A stretch of 64,000 bases of DNA, from NCBI RefSeq assembly GCF_964656455.1, contig NC_135717.1:141808308-141872307 (forward strand), read 5' to 3'. The translations under genes and the position numbers were made by a program. Below the pieces are notes generated by a model that had not been told where the DNA came from, made no database searches, and saw only the letters and a list, made by a program, of their open reading frames with translations. Origin of the DNA: Halichoerus grypus (Eukaryota; Chordata; Mammalia; Carnivora; Phocidae). Each line of letters starts with the position of its first letter. Position 1 is the stretch's first letter. Below, in pieces: positions 11,948 to 23,774 of the stretch.

Positions 11948-12979
11948 CCCTTCTATACTTTCTTTTAAAATAATATAGTTTCAGATCTTACATTTATATT
12001 TATGGCCCATTTGAGTTGATTTTTCAGCATAGTATATGGGTATCCAATTTTTATAGTACCATTTATTGAAAGGACTAACCTTTCTTCACTTAGTTTCCCA
12101 GCACACGTACTGAATATCAATTGGCTATGTATCTGTGAGCCTGCTTCTGAGCTCTATTCTATTTCATTGATCTGTATATTAATACTTACACTAATATCAC
12201 ACTTTCTTGATTACTATATCTTTATAGTAAGTTTTGAAATGAAGTAGTAGTATAAATCCTCCTTGTTCTTGCTTTTCAATTTTGCTACTCTATACCCTCT
12301 GCATTTTCATATAAGTTTTATAATAATTATATATAATTAGCTTGTCAGCTTTTATTTAAAAAAAAAGACTGCTGACATTTTAACTAGGATTGTGTCAAAT
12401 CTATTTGGGAAAAACTAACATCTCTACAATGTTGGGTCTTCCAATACTGTAAACATAGTATGCCATTGCACTTATTTAAATCTTTAATTTCTTTCAGCAG
12501 TGTTTTGTAGTTTTTTTGTAAACAATTCTTGTACATATTTTGTCACATTTGATTCTAAATATTTCATGATTTTGATTTACATTTGATTCTATAAATATTA
12601 CTGTTTTTTAAATTTTAGTTTCTAATTGCTCACTGTTATTATGTAGAAATACAATTGATATTTTAATGTTAAACTTATATTTTCTCATCTTATGAAAATC
12701 AGTTTTAGTAGCTTTTTTGGTAGATTCTGTAGGATTTTCTATATAGACAATCATGTGGTCTGTGAATAAAGACCAACCACTCCAGCTTCTACTGGCACCA
12801 TGTTCAATTTTGAATTTTTATTACAGGCTCACTCTTCTTTATCTGTCATGTTCTATCTTGTCACCAAGCCTTGTTTTTGTTTTTGTTTTAGACCCTTTTC
12901 CTATACTCTTTGCCAAGTGAATGCCTATTCATGTTTCACATTTCAGGTCAAACATACCTTCCTCAGTGAAGCTTTTTCT

Positions 12980-13634
12980 TTTTCTTTTTTTTTTTTTTTT
13001 GCATTTTTTTATTTTATTATGTTATGTTAATCACCATACATTACATCATTAGTTTTTGATGTAGCGTTCCATGATTCATTGTTTGTGTGTAACACCCAGT
13101 GTTCCATTCAATAAGTGCCCTCTTTAATACCCATCACCAGGCTAACCCATCCCCCCACCCCCCTCCCCTCTAGAACCCTCAGTTCGTTTCTCAAAGTCCA
13201 TAGTCTCTCATGGTTTGTCTCCCTCTCCGATTCACCCCCTTCATTTTTCCCTTCCTACTGTCTTCTTTTTTTTAACATATAATGTATTATTTGTTTCAGA
13301 GGTACAGGTCTGTGATTCAACAGTCTTACACAATTCACAGCACTCACCATAGCACATACCCTCCCCAATGTCCATCACCCAGCCACCCCATCCCTCCCAC
13401 CCCCCACCACTCCAGCAATCCTTAGTTTGTTTCCTGAGATTAAGAATTCCTCGTATCAGTGAGATCATATGATACATGTCTTTCTCTGATTGACTTATTT
13501 CGCTCAGCATAATACCATCCAGTTTCATCCATGTTGTTACAAATGGCAAGATTTCATTCCTTTTTATGGCTGCATAATATTCCATTATATAATGGAATAT
13601 ATATATACATATATATATATGTATATATATAATG

Positions 13635-13685
<51 letters not shown>

Positions 13686-14052
13686 CCACATCTTCTTTAT
13701 CCATTCATCTGTTGATGGACATCTTGGCTCTTTCCATAGTTTGGCTATTGTGGACATTGTTGCTATAAAGATCGGGGTGCACGTACCCCTTCGGATCACT
13801 ACATTTGTACCTTTGGGGTAAATACCCAGTAGTGCAATTGCTGGGTTGTATGGTAGCTCTATTTTCAACTTTTTGAGGAACCTCCATACTGTTTTCCAGA
13901 GTGGCTGCACCAGCTTGCATTCCCACCAACAGTGTAGGAGGATTCCCCTTTCTCCGCATCCCTGCCAACATCTGTCATTTCCTGACTTGTTAATTTTAGC
14001 CATTCTAACTAGTGTGAGGTGGTATCTCATTGAGGTTTTGATTTGGATTAGG
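12980..14052 (-). mobile_element. Young carnivore L1, 5'-truncated, antisense, with target-site duplication
   Basis: A retrotransposed L1 carrying the end of ORF2 and the whole 3' UTR, read on the minus strand from about 14050. Minus-strand translation over about 14030-13690 gives recognisable ORF2 C-terminal sequence ([63 protein letters not shown]). A further piece follows after the AT expansion (MEYYAAIKRNEILPFVTTWM). The T run at 12971-13000 is the reverse-complement poly-A. A 12-bp duplication GAAGCTTTTTCT flanks it (12968-12979 and 14053-14064). It is dead: 5'-truncated, and the frame is broken by the dinucleotide array. Confidence 0.95.
13579..13680. repeat. AT dinucleotide expansion and palindrome inside the L1
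   Basis: The short TATATA in the L1 ORF2 3' end has grown to about 80 bp of TA/TATG repeats. The ATAATGGAATATATATA motif is duplicated. The 20-mer at 13579-13598, ATTCCATTATATAATGGAAT, is a perfect palindrome. Confidence 0.95.
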
Positions 14053-14399
14053 GAAGCTTTTTCTAAGACAAGTCTCTGTACTATCCCCTTCATTCAATGA
14101 TTCTTTCATTAATCCAGCAAACAAAGATTAAGTGCCTACCATTAAATATCTACCATGTGCCATCATTCTTTCATAGTACCATCTACCCTTGCTTCCTAGT
14201 ATTTATCATTATTGTAACTTTACATTTATCTCCATGATTCTTTGGCTACTCTCTCTTTACTGTAAATTGTAAGTATCATGGGAACAAGAACCATGATTGC
14301 TTTTTGTTTTCCTTTGATGTCCATGCCTAGCTTAAGGCCTGTAACATGACAGGTACTCATTAAATATTTATGGAATAAATAAATGAGCCAAAAGAAAAT

Positions 14400-15600
14400 A
14401 CCTGTCCAGAAGATGGAGGAAATATTTGGGGGGGGGGGGTAGGGTTGAATTGCTTGATGCCATTCAACAACACTATTCAAAAGACTATTCACTGACTCCA
14501 CAATCATTTTTCAATCTCTGTATACATGAAAATGTATCAGAAACATTTTTTAAATGTAATTTTAAGGAAGTTCTAGGAGATGAAATTGGAGGTTGAGTTG
14601 TAGATTCTAAGCATGAGGAGTTAATTTTTAAATTCACAAGTAAAACATTTAATTGGGTAAAAACAGATGCTACAAGCACATATTAGATTAAATAATAATT
14701 TAACATTTTGTCAGATGAAAAAATTTAATCCCATAGACCACTAGATGTCCTTAAAATTATGCTTTTTCCTTTTCTATTTCATGAGTCATTAGGATCTAAT
14801 TAACTCAAAGTAAACAGGCAAATGCAATAAACTTGAAATGACTTACTCAACAAGGTCTTGAATACAGTAAATAACTTGGTTTTGTTCCATTTGAGAGACT
14901 ATTAAATAAAATAAGCTTAGCTTTGTTTTATCTTTTGAATCAGATAAGGTCCTAATCTTTAAATCTGACCACGAATTCTCATTTTTTTTTATTTTACTGC
15001 AAGACAAATTACTCATACATAAACAATTTTAATTTGAAAGGCATTGTTTTTCAAGTGGTATTAATATAAACCACTCCTGCCATAATTTACTGAGTAGTTT
15101 TATCTTAATTGTACATGCCCTTTAAACACATTTATTTTTCTGCTACATTTATGAAGGGTATCTCTAACAGAAAGAGAAAAAATAATATGTATCTCTTAGG
15201 AATCACTTTTATTTTACATGAATCTCAATGTTAACACTTATCAATGCATAGAAGCAATGCAAAAGAAAGTGGAAATTATTGTGTTGGTTTATTAAGCACT
15301 GATGGTGGGAGCTTACTATCTTTACCTGACATTTCAATAATAGAATGCCAGTTCAAATGCCAGAGAAGTTTGAAAGCAGTGACTGAGAAAAGTACATTCT
15401 TTACTTGGAAATCATTGTTTATTTAAAGGCATTATGTTCTTCTCATGTATGAGGGTAGATGATGTACTTAACACGTGACTATCACATTCAAGGAACATTT
15501 TAAATTGAATTAGGTATGAAATCCATATGGCTATTCTTATCATGAATCATAGATCTACTTTAAAAATACATTCTAACAGAAGACACGTAATATATATTTT
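14400..15600. other. Unassigned intronic sequence
   Basis: AT-rich, no gene signal. A short G run occurs at 14429-14439. No repeat was recognised. Confidence 0.4.
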
Positions 15601-15612
15601 GAAACTGAACAG

Positions 15613-15820
15613 GGGCGCCTGGGTGGTTCAGTCGGTTAAGCGTCTGCCTTCCCCTCCGGTCATGATCCCAGCGTCCTGGGATCAAGCCCCCGCATCGGGC
15701 TCCTTGCTCAGCAGGGAGCTGGCTTCTCCCTCTCCCTCTGCCTGCCTGTCTGCCTACTTGTGATCAATCTCTCTCTCTCTGTCAAATAAATAAATAAAAT
15801 CTTTAAAAAAAAAAAGAAAA
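15613..15820 (+). mobile_element. SINEC (sense), young copy
   Basis: GGGGCGCCTGGGTGGTTCAG head, GTCTGCCTTC body and ATAAATAAATAAAATCTTT tail. A perfect 12-bp duplication GAAACTGAACAG lies at 15601-15612 and 15821-15832. Confidence 0.95.
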
Positions 15821-15832
15821 GAAACTGAACAG

Positions 15833-18430
15833 ATCTTAAAAGTTACTCAAGCCAGTCTCCTGAAAAGTGCAAGAAACCCTTTATGTGTGTCAAACCACTA
15901 TATTTGCATTTCTATTATCATAACGTATTATACAATTTGAATTGTAAAATTCAAATAAGCATTTTAGGAATCCCCAGATATGAATGTGTTATTGCATTCC
16001 AAGAACAGATAAGAGTAAAAAACATAAGGTTTTGTGGGTTTTTTTGGTGAAAAAAAATCAGGATTTATTGTTTTTATTTGCAATTAAAATGTCAAATGAA
16101 AGAATTCACATGGCAGGGAGTGAGTTGAAGAAAACACAGGTGCCTAATTCATGAGCTACAAAAGCAGTATAAAGGTGACCATCTGGGGAGAGCTGGCTGA
16201 CTTAATTTTCCTATGAGCTTACCGTCTGCTCCATATTTTTCCTCCAAACTCCACATTCTGACCTTGAAAATACATTCACACGTTTTGCTACATCTATTTC
16301 CTTCTAAACATAAATGAAGGTAGACTTAATTATGTAAAGGATATGAATACAACAAAGGACAGAGTGTGTTGTAGTTTATTTAATCTCAGTTTTCTGATTT
16401 TTTAAAAGGTTTTGTTTCTGGTGATGGCACCTTGTCAGCTTTTCAGCCATTCAATAAATTCCTGCACTTTCCATGATGCACCTGCAAAGGCTGACAGGCA
16501 CAGTTCTAAGAATAAATACTTCTTTGTGAACTGGTGGTTCTCAAGAAAGCCCAGAAGGTAGATCTCTGAGCATGTCAAGGGGAGGAGATGGGAACCTCGC
16601 ACTGTAATCCTGATGTGATACAATGGATCACCATGAATACTCACAGGAAGGATGACAAAGCTAAACGAGTGAGGATTTCCTGACTTGTCACAAAATACTG
16701 ATTGCCCAAGTATCCTGAGGATGTCAGGATTCCTGAAGGAGGCATCACACTTTTCTGCCATGGTGAATTAATATGCTGAGCAGAAAAACATTTTTTTACA
16801 TTGGTTTTCTTTTTATATCCCAGTCTGAATACTGGAAATAATGTTAGTCACGCTAAAAAGAAAAAAAAAAAAAAAGTACTTACTTTCAAGTACTTGTTGC
16901 CATATCTTTTCTAAAACTAATCTTTTGCTCTATCCTGCACTTTTTTTTTTCAAAAAAAAATCTGTAGCTACCATTTCTTCAATATCCCTACTTCATGCTC
17001 TAATCATTCCCATTATTCTCAACACAATGTACTATTTGGTATCTGTGCTTCTGAAACTTCTTTCAGGGTCAAAGCCCTAACTTGTATGTGGTTGTCCCCA
17101 CAGCATCTTGAAGTTCATTAAGTGCTAAGCTAAACTCATCAGCTTTATGGACCAATATGTTTCCCTTTTGGCTTTTCCCTTTCCCTATTTTCACCACCTA
17201 TTAGGCAATAAGGCATGCCCATTATCATCTCCTCCTTCTTTTCCATTCCCATAATTCCTCCTCAGGTTCAGGTTTGGACATCCAGATCACAACGATAACA
17301 AACCAAAATTGTCAAACTGTTCCAAAGAATAATAGAGTTCCTTGAATGAAGAGTTCCATGATGTGCCTAGCCCATATGACTTGGAGATTCACAAAGCATG
17401 TCATAGGCTACCTTAAAGACATCTTTAAATTTGTTTAATCCGGTGCTTTGGAAACCTGGTATCTCCTCATTTGTTTTACCGTGGAACTTTTTTCAAGGGG
17501 CATCCAATGAAATCCCCCAGAGTCATGTTTGTAAAACACTGATCTTCTCCATACATTTCAATCTTGCAACCAATTTTTATATTAGTTAATAAATACACAG
17601 CTCAGATCATTTCACTTCCTGGCTTAAAATTTTCAAACATTCTCGATTATCCATCAAACAAAGCTAAGCACCCCTATCTATCTGCAACCTGTGTTTCATC
17701 TTATCTTTCATGACTTCCTTCATTTGTGTAGTTTCCCAGATATCAGGCTTAGGATCTATAGTACGACAACTGACCATCTTCAGAGCAAATACATGTGTTT
17801 CATCACATAAATGTGTACCATCCCTCAGCAATGAATCAACCTTTCACACACAACTATGGTACTCCTTAAAGACTTCATGGTTTCCTGATGCTCTCCAAAC
17901 TTAAATCAAAGTCTACTTTGTTGAAGAAAAATGGATTTACTTTCTTTTTTCCATGATTTGAAAAACTCTGCTCCAGATAATTAAAGCTACCTGTGCTGAA
18001 TATTTTTAGCAAATTAATTTGTCACATTGCATGGTTTTTCTGAAATAAAGGTGGTATGTGGTGCTTTGCATAATTAAGTCAGCTGGGGAATTGGGGAGTA
18101 GATATGAAATAATCATTATCTGTGATCGCTTCATTTTTTCACCCGTGTCAAAATACATATTTTTGTCCAATTTAAAAGAAAAAGCAATGTCAATTGAAAA
18201 TATTTCCAAATGATAACAAATTTGGGGTTATAATTTTAACTGAAATGGTACTTGTTTAAGAAATATTTAATTGTGCTTCTGCTTTGGGTCAAGTATTGTA
18301 GTAGGCAAAAAGAAGTCAACAAGATGGACAGAACTGTTATCACAAATTACAATTCTTACCATTCTTATAGGCACAGGAGTTTTAAGTATGTTGAGTATTC
18401 TATCTCCCTCCAGCTACTCTGATTTCTCTA
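15833..18430. other. Mostly unassigned intronic sequence with a weak L2 segment
   Basis: About 17560-17740 contains TTTCACTTCCTGGCTTAAAAT and GCAACCTGTGTTTCATCTTA, which resemble the L2 sense strand. A minus-strand frame at 16435-16761 starts MAEKCDASFRNPDILRIL, but I recognise no family and its ATG lacks supporting context. Nothing else stands out. Confidence 0.35.
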
Positions 18431-18434
18431 CCCT

Positions 18435-20455
18435 TTGAAAGCAAAAGTTCTCCAAAAACTCCTTCATTCTGTCTCTAAAATATCTGTTCCCATCCTCTGT
18501 TGTACCTATTCCAATGAAGCCTTCACCTGCTATTCCAACAAGTTGTCAGGACCACCAATGACCTCCACACACACTAGACACGATGGTCAATTCCCAAATG
18601 ACATCTTACCTCACCTGTTAGTATTTCACACAGATAATCCTTGCCATCTTCTTAAAAGACATTTACTTGGCCTCTGATCACCACTCTCTTTTGGTTTTCC
18701 TCTCTAGTTGGTGCTTCCTCATCTTCTCAACCTTTAAATGTTGGAATTGCCCAGAGCTGAGTCAACAGTCTTCATCTTTCCATCCTCCAGATGCCTTAAA
18801 TACCATCTATATGTTAATAACCCCCCTATTTATATCTCCATCCTGGACTTTTCCCTTGAGTTCCAGAATTTTATACACAGTTGCCAACTCAAACTCTTCA
18901 TTTGTGTGTCTAATAGATAACTCAACATGTCCAAATTTATATTCCTCCTGGAATAACCCCTTCCTTCTGCTCTTCTGTAGTCTTCCCAATCTCAGTAAAT
19001 TGAGCTCACTTTTTCCAGATACTCAGGTGAGAGGCCTGATCATCATCACCTGCTTTGTTTCTCTCATACCCTGTATTCAATCTTTCATCAAATCCTGTGG
19101 GCTAAACGTTCCGAATGTATCCAGAAGTTGACCAACTATCACTGCTTTCCCTATTACTCCGCAGGTCCCAAACACCATCATCTCTGATCTGGATTTTTTA
19201 AATTACTTTCTAACTAATCTCCCTGGAGAATTTTTACCCTCTATGGTCAACATAGCAGAGAGCCCATTCAAACTAAAATCCCTCCTGTGGCTTTAATATC
19301 TTAGGAGTGAAAACCAAAACCCTTAAAATAGCAAGCCTCAGCCTCAGCCAGTCCGTGGGCACAGTGGCCTCCCTCCAGTGCTTGGCTCATCTCCACGAAA
19401 TCTTCCACGCCCTCTTCCAGGAGGCGGCCAACGTGGCGTGGCCCTCAGCAGCCACAGTTGTGGGGACTGGACGCTGTGGGGCCCTCCCTTACGTGACCGC
19501 CCTAGCAGCACGGAAAGGAGCTGGGTACTGACCTTCTGCTGAGTTGGCTGGGCTGGACCCACTCAGTCCCCAGGCTGTGACCACGGGTCTGCATCTCAAG
19601 CAGAAAGGCACCACCACGGCCATGCCCAGACCTTGGGAATGGGATCTCTTAAGTGGAGCGAACCCCATCTGAGGCTGAGGAAAGGAGTTCCTAGGCCCAC
19701 CAGCTTTGTGGAGGGCTGGTCCTGGGGTCCCCTAGAATCACTGGTGGACACCCAGCTCCCAGCCCGGACCCCACATCCTGAATCGGCCTGTGCTGCCCAG
19801 ACCCATCTTGCTGCTGGTCCTGGGGCTGCTGCATCTTCAGCACCTGGTGCTCCTTTGAACCATCTGCGAGACCAGAAGCTGCACCATGCCCCTTTTCCCT
19901 GCACCATGCCCAGCCCACCCAGTGGTAACTGTAATAACTAAAACGACATCACTTCTAAAAAAAAAAAAAAGAAAAAAGTCCCTCTCTGACTTCATCTCCT
20001 ACCCTTTCCCTCATTCACTCTGCTCTAATCACAGGGCCTTATTGCGGTCCTACAATACTTTTAGAACATTCGCCTTTAAGGCATTTACCCTTGCTCTTTC
20101 CTCTGACTGGTCGACTTTTCCCTAGTTACCCTCAGGGCCAATGCCTCATTCACTTACAGATTCTCTTTAAAAAACATCTAATGCATGAGGACCTCCCTGG
20201 TCCCCTATGTAAATGAGCCACCCCCACTTCCTTGGCTCTCTCACCCCCCTAAGCTTGCTTCCTGGTTCCTCCCACTACTTATAATTAAATGAAGTACTAT
20301 GTATTTACTGGTTTACTTAGGTCTTCCCCACCCCAACCACACTGGAATATAAACTTCACAAGAGTTCAGACGGTCTGTTGTGTTTGCTACTGCATTCCTA
20401 GGGCCTAGACCAGGGGTTGGGTCATCGCAGGCACTCAAAAACTACTTGTTGAGTG
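18435..20455 (+). repeat. Long L2 (LINE-2) fragment, sense, from the RT region to the 3' end
   Basis: Follows the L2 ORF2 C-terminal and 3' end order: ACCAATGACCTCCACACACA, TGGCCTCTGATCACCACTCTC, ATGCCTTAAATACCATCTATA, TCCAGACTTT-like blocks, CATCAAATCCTGTGGGCTAA and CACCATCATCTCTGATCTGGA. After the insertion it continues with CTCTGACTTCATCTCCTACC, AACTTCACAAGAGTTCAGACG and a TACTTGTTGAGTGAATGA end. All frames are broken. At about 1.4 kb of L2 it is unusually long. A GC-rich retrocopy interrupts it at 19336-19974. Confidence 0.8.
19336..19974 (+). pseudogene. Unidentified GC-rich processed retrocopy with poly-A tail, inside L2
   Basis: A 640-bp block with far higher GC content than its neighbours interrupts the L2 alignment and ends in an A run (about 19959-19978, broken by one G). 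It has no introns that I can see, so a reverse-transcribed mRNA copy is the simplest reading. One plus-strand frame (about 19320-19531) reads SVGTVASLQCLAHLHEIFHA, LFQEAANVAWPSAATVVGTG and so on before a stop. I do not recognise the parent gene, and the frame may be chance. A partly conserved AAGTCC near the A run might be a remnant of target duplication, and about 35 bases of L2 seem missing at the junction. It could also be a non-LINE insertion. Confidence 0.6.
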
Positions 20456-20479
20456 AATGATTGAGTAATGTTACAAAAG

Positions 20480-20900
20480 GGCATTATAAGGTGCTGTGGA
20501 AGAATAAAACAGGGATCTAAACTAGGCTGAGAGAACAAGAAAAGATTTCTTGCAGAATCTGAAACCTGAACGCTGACAAATAGAGGAGTTTGCCAGGAAA
20601 AGGGGAAGAAGAGGATGGGAAGAGCTTTCCCACAAAGAGAACAGCATTGCCAAGACCTTGAGTTTATCTGTTCATTCAGCAACTATTTATTAAACACCTG
20701 CAATGTACCAGACTGTGTTCCAGGCATTTGGGACATAAGGAGTAAAAGGGAGAGGTCATACACAAATAAATATTTGGCATATGCTCAATTAATAAAATTA
20801 AGAACTTATAAAACATATTAAGAAGGTTGGACAATGGGAAATCACTGAAGAGTTTAATGCAAGGGATGACATGACCAGATTAATATCTCAGAAAATCAAA
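20480..20900. repeat. Old mammalian interspersed repeat, family not assigned
   Basis: Phrases such as TTCATTCAGCAACTATTTATT, AAACACCTGCAATGTACCAGA and TGTGTTCCAGGCATTTGGG belong to a widespread old repeat with the motif 'cctactatgtgccaggcactgttc'. Related copies lie near 26865-26955, 33480-33560, 37800-37950, 40070-40560, 41280-41410 and 47080-47620. Confidence 0.55.
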
Positions 20901-21041
20901 ACCAAACATAAGCCTCACCCCCCCAGTTCCTGGCTTGTTTAATATTTAACCCACAATAAATTCCTTTCAGGTTCCCCAGTAATTTCTAATATAAGCCTAT
21001 AACATCAGATAAAGTGAAAATGTTGCTATGTAAGTGAATAC

Positions 21042-21232
21042 AAATGGTCTTATAAATTGAAGTTTTCACATTTTTCAGAACTTTAATATAATTGAATATC
21101 ATTTTATTTAAAAAAACCTTTCAGCATTCTTTTCTTATAAAATGGTCTTATAAATTGAAGTTTTCAAATTTTTCAGAACTTTAATATAATTGAATATCAT
21201 TTTATTTAAAAAAACCTTTCAGCATTCTTTTC
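21042..21232. repeat. Tandem duplication, 2 x about 98 bp
   Basis: Copy 1 (21042-21139) and copy 2 (21140-21232) both run from AAATGGTCTTATAAATTGAAG to CAGCATTCTTTTCT. They differ only at CACATTTTT versus CAAATTTTT and at the very end. The near-identity means the duplication is recent. Confidence 0.95.
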
Positions 21233-21239
21233 TCATATT

Positions 21240-22225
21240 TTTCAATAATGTTTTTCAAATGTACCTATTAATTTTTCAGTGTCAGGTTATCTCCTTATAG
21301 TTTCCATTCTTTTAAAATACATTTTCAAAGTAATTATAAATATGCTTATTTTATAGTCTCTTTCTGATTTTTTCCACATCAAGTTGTTTTTGTTTTACAG
21401 ACATACCTTCTCTATGAATTTCTGTTCCCTCTGCCGGAAACGCAGGGCTCATTCACTCACTGATTTGTTATGAATACTGACTCAGTCCAAGGTTCTAGCT
21501 CCTTCTCATATATTTCTAATGTTTAATTGTGAGCCCGCCTTTGGCAGGGATTATTTGTTCTATGAGAAACCAGTGTAGCTAGATGTTTCTTAAGAGTACT
21601 GTCTTTCATTTTACTTCTTCTGGTTTGGTCTAGCCTAGCAATCATTTAGGTAAATTTCTTGAGAGAACGTTTCCTGAACCAACTCTGTGGCAAAAATTTA
21701 GATTCCAAGCTAATTAGTGAAGTTTAAGGTATGGGTATAGAGCATATCTAACACCTCACCCCTGGTTCCTGCTTTGCCCCCAACCATGGGGCTAATTTCT
21801 AAGTCTGGAACCACTTGACATGTCTTTCATCCCCCTCCCTCAACTTCTACCACGATGTCATTCCAGCCTTCACTTCCCTTTTCATTTCTGGCACCTGGAA
21901 TCACTTGCTTTCTCACTTGCAATCTAAGCTATAGATAGTTTTTTTAATTGTTAGATTTTATCTGGCACATTTTGATGCTTGTAATGGGAGAGGTTCTGTG
22001 TTAGCTCAGTCTGCCATATTACAGAGTCACTCAAATTAGTCTCTAAATTGGATTTTAATTTGAAATATGAGTAACAACATAAAGACAGTCTGCCTAACCA
22101 AATAGTTGCTCAGATGTGCAAATCAGTACCGAAAATTAACTAAGCTGTAAAAATGCTTTCAAACCCTGTCTTCCCAACTGGGAACACAATTCCTTACTCA
22201 ACTAGGTTAGTAGGAATCACAGCTC
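21240..22225. other. Unassigned intronic sequence
   Basis: No gene and no recognised repeat. Confidence 0.4.
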
Positions 22226-22229
22226 ACAC

Positions 22230-22830
22230 AGATTGAGTTAACCTTGCAAAACAGTAGTAACAAAGGGTATAGACACTCCTCCAAGCAGAGAGGGGGAGTG
22301 AGCACAGGCGAATACCCACGGGCTTTTTTCCACAAACTTTTACTGGGAACTCATGAGAAAGAATGGATCAAGATGAGGACAAGAAGTAAAGACACATTAC
22401 AACAGGAAGATGGTAAAAGAAAAAATCTCTACCACAAGGGGGAGGGAGGAGGCAGGAAACTTCTAGTTCCAGGATCCTATGCCAATACTATTAGAAATCT
22501 CCTACCACTAGGGAAGGCGCGGTGAACTCCTACGTAAGACCCTCCAACGATGAAGGCACAGTTTTTAGTCTGTAGACCAAAGAGAGGCAGGATCGCTGAG
22601 AAAGCCCCATCCTTGGGACTCAGGCACAGAGCCTTCCTGAGACTGAGGCTGGGCCAGGACCATAGAGAAACCCCTGTGTCCCCCACCGCCAGACTAGTAT
22701 CAAGAAACAAGCAACAGCAGTCTACCCTCGGGGGAAGGCAGAGAGCAAGGAGAGAGAACCAGCTGGGACACAGGCGCACAAGCAAGACAGAAAGCTGAGG
22801 GTAAAGACCCTCAAACGGTTAAACTGAAGA
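22230..22830. repeat. Repeat-like block of higher GC content, not assigned
   Basis: The base composition differs from its surroundings (CAGAGAGGGGGAGTGAGC, AGGGAAGGCGCGGTGAACTC, GGCAGAGAGCAAGGAGAGAG). Such GAGA/GGAGG-rich sequence is common in old L1 5' UTRs and LTRs, but I cannot match a family. Overlapping frames on both strands show no known domain. Confidence 0.35.
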
Positions 22831-22879
22831 TAAATATAAAAGATATGTTCTCTCCTCTATTTTTCTAATGCTCTAAAAG

Positions 22880-23199
22880 CAGAGGTCAGCAAGCATTTTC
22901 TGTAAAGAGTCAGACAGTAAATAGTGTGGGCTTTCCAGACCAAATGGTCTGTCACAACTCCTCGACTCTGAATGCCTTCGTAGCTGAGAACCGCCATGCA
23001 CAATATGTAAATGAATGATCATGGCTGTGTTCCAATCAAACTTTACTTATGGACACTGAAATTTGAATTTAATAGAATTTTCTTCTGTCAAAATATTCTT
23101 CTTTGGAGTTCTCTAACCATTTAAAAATGTAAAAAAAAAAAATAATAATCTTAGCTCACAGGCTAAATTTGGTTTGGGGGCTATAGCTTGTGACCCCTG
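22880..23199. mobile_element. hAT-type MITE, longer variant
   Basis: Begins CAGAGGTCAGCAAGCATTTTC and ends GCTTGTGACCCCTG, near inverted termini. Internal TCTGTAAAGAGTCAGACAGTA and GGCTGTGTTCCAATCAAACTT match the copy at 60.6 kb. About 100 bp of unrelated AT-rich sequence is inserted before the 3' end. Confidence 0.75.
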
Positions 23200-23774
23200 G
23201 TTTAGTAGCAATGAATTATGGGTTTCTAGCATAGGTACAACTAGCACAAAAGATGGGAAGAAGCAATTTGAAGTGTATTGTTTGAAGGACAGCCGTGCTA
23301 AATTAAAGACATATACTGTCAACCCTAGGGCTACCACCACAAACAAAAAAAGAAAGATAATAGCAAGATAAGCAAAGGCCTACATCAATAATAGAGCAGG
23401 AAAGTATTATTTGAATATAAAACAATTGATTAGTTAGAGCTCCTTCACATTTGGAAAACATGCAATTTACAAATAGAAAATCTCCGCTTGGAAAATATCC
23501 CAGAGAAACTTTTAAGAAAAGAATAATTAAATATATTTTCTTTTAAAGCTCTGAAAATAATGGAGAGCAATGCAAGAGAAGCAGCTTTGAAAACTTGTTA
23601 GTACATGTAAAGCAGAGATTTCTAAACCCAGAGAGGGGAGAAAAGGAAAGTAAGCAGGAAATTAGGCATACCTTAATGTGTATCTATGCACAACAAATCT
23701 TGCCTGTGGCTAATTTGTTCAACTATTTAAGACAGAGGACAGCTGAGGCCAAGGTCATGTGTTGATTGACACAC

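Larger units (their letters stand above)
11345..12775 (-). repeat. Ancient L1M ORF2 fragment (antisense), split by a SINEC
   Basis: Follows the order of the mammalian L1 ORF2 reverse complement for about 1.2 kb: GTTGAGTTTTAAGAGTTCTG, GCAAATATTTTCTCTTATTCC, TCTATTTCATTGATCTGTAT, TTTGTAGTTTTTTTGTAAACA, then GGATTTTCTATATAGACAATC. Many indels and stops show that it is long dead. SINEC plus a TTA array interrupts it at 11735-11947. Confidence 0.8.
12890..14395 (+). repeat. L2 3' region (sense), split by a young L1
   Basis: The left part (12890-12967) ends TTCAGGTCAAACATACCTTCC and TCAGTGAAGC, the L2 phrase for 'CTTCCCTGA'. The right part (14065-14395) has ACTGTAAATTGTAAGTATCATG and a TGACAGGTACTCATTAAATAT end. 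The 12980-14052 L1 lies between them. Confidence 0.7.

Noticed and set aside
13241..14093. Minus-strand frames of 147 and 179 codons
   Set aside because: These are L1 ORF2 C-terminal remnants running through the AT array, not host genes.
16435..16761. Minus-strand 108-codon frame
   Set aside because: No recognised homology, no conserved start context and no exon signals. Probably chance in an intron.
19307..19941. Frames of 70-103 codons in the GC-rich insert
   Set aside because: They overlap on both strands and match no protein I know. Read as part of a dead retrocopy.
22244..22798. Overlapping frames of about 80-100 codons
   Set aside because: Compositionally biased repeat-like block with overlapping frames on both strands and no domain.
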